Positions 63,759 to 64,000 of a stretch of DNA of 64,000 nucleotides are shown here, piece after piece. This stretch comes from Strigamia acuminata (lineage: Eukaryota; Arthropoda; Chilopoda; Geophilomorpha; Linotaeniidae), in assembly GCA_949358305.1 (NCBI GenBank), contig OX442314.1:40556581-40620580 (forward strand), in the 5' to 3' direction. How positions within the stretch are numbered: the stretch's first letter is position 1; each line of letters starts with the position of its first letter. Position numbers and translations under genes: made by a program. Below the pieces are notes generated by a model, which ran no database searches, was not told where the DNA came from, and saw nothing but the letters and a program-made list of their open reading frames with translations.

Positions 63759-64000
63759 TTTTTTAAAAAGAAAAGTTTTTTCGTGGAACGGCAAACGGCT
63801 CTTCTTGGTCGGCCAAAGTGTTGGCAACTTGATCCTCGCAGTAAACAGTGCACCAGCCTCGTAATAACGACATCAGGAAAATCAGGAAAATTTTTGTGTA
63901 AATGTAAAATTTTTTACATTAAACTACAAGAGCATGAAGATATTTGTACCATGTGCAAGCTGGTATGAGGATATATGAATCAAATGTTACTTTGAAATAT

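Larger units (their letters stand above)
46568..64000. repeat. duplicated block, copy 2 (split by element C)
   Basis: Matches 15,433-22,073, interrupted only by element C at 52,188-62,975. The match is unbroken at the window end. One substitution was noticed (49,134). See copy 1 for the shared content. Confidence 0.9.

Overview
This window is eukaryotic and looks like heterochromatin-like, transposon-dense DNA from an invertebrate, most likely an arthropod. The reasons are short introns of about 60 bp, remnants of PIF/Harbinger (THAP + DDE), Tc1/mariner-like, Ty1/copia and YqaJ-type genes, and three large Ty3/Gypsy elements. There are no rRNA or tRNA genes, no CRISPR and no operons. No complete host gene can be recognised; a short secretory-signal ORF near 1.7 kb and a few spliced exon fragments are the only candidates.

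Layout. 1-15.3 kb is a graveyard of decayed fragments: two pieces of a Tc1/mariner-like transposase (1-461 and 7.03-7.70 kb), a copia gag relic (0.57-1.43 kb), a fold-back Tc1/mariner derivative (3,080-3,707), a local tandem repeat (4.7-5.3 kb), a small MITE (7,462-7,575), a relic of the accessory ORF of element C (7.78 kb), THAP and Harbinger scraps, and degenerate retroelement pieces. 15,433-22,073 is a block holding a YqaJ-like nuclease pseudogene, an unrecognised exon and a THAP/Harbinger transposase pseudogene whose 3' end runs into an old LTR. This block is repeated almost identically (offset 31,135) from 46,568 to the window end, where the transposase pseudogene is split by element C.

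Three Ty3/Gypsy elements dominate the rest. Element A (minus strand, 22,423-33,060 plus 13 bp at 46,555-46,567) is defective and has lost its 5' LTR. Element B (plus, 33,061-46,554) is intact-looking, has two 1,018-bp LTRs, and is nested in the leader of A with a 4-bp target duplication. Element C (plus, 52,188-62,975) is intact-looking, has two 623-bp LTRs, and is inserted in the second copy of the Harbinger pseudogene with the target duplication TATT.

How the genes work together. In all three elements gag and pol are in different frames. Each has a canonical -1 slippery heptamer (AAAAAAC in A and B, GGGAAAC in C), a 6-8 nt spacer, and a perfect 8-10 bp stem whose loop holds the gag stop codon. 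All three carry an extra large ORF after pol, where an errantivirus would carry env. In A and B this third ORF is homologous, appears to be made from a small acidic exon spliced in phase 0 to a large proline-rich exon, and has no visible membrane segments. In C the third ORF is different: a two-CxxC zinc-ribbon N-terminus followed by a lysine- and proline-rich tail. These accessory ORFs and the shared recoding signal are the most interesting content. The near-identical 6.6-kb duplication with its single visible substitution is the other main point: it is either a very young tandem duplication or an assembly artefact.
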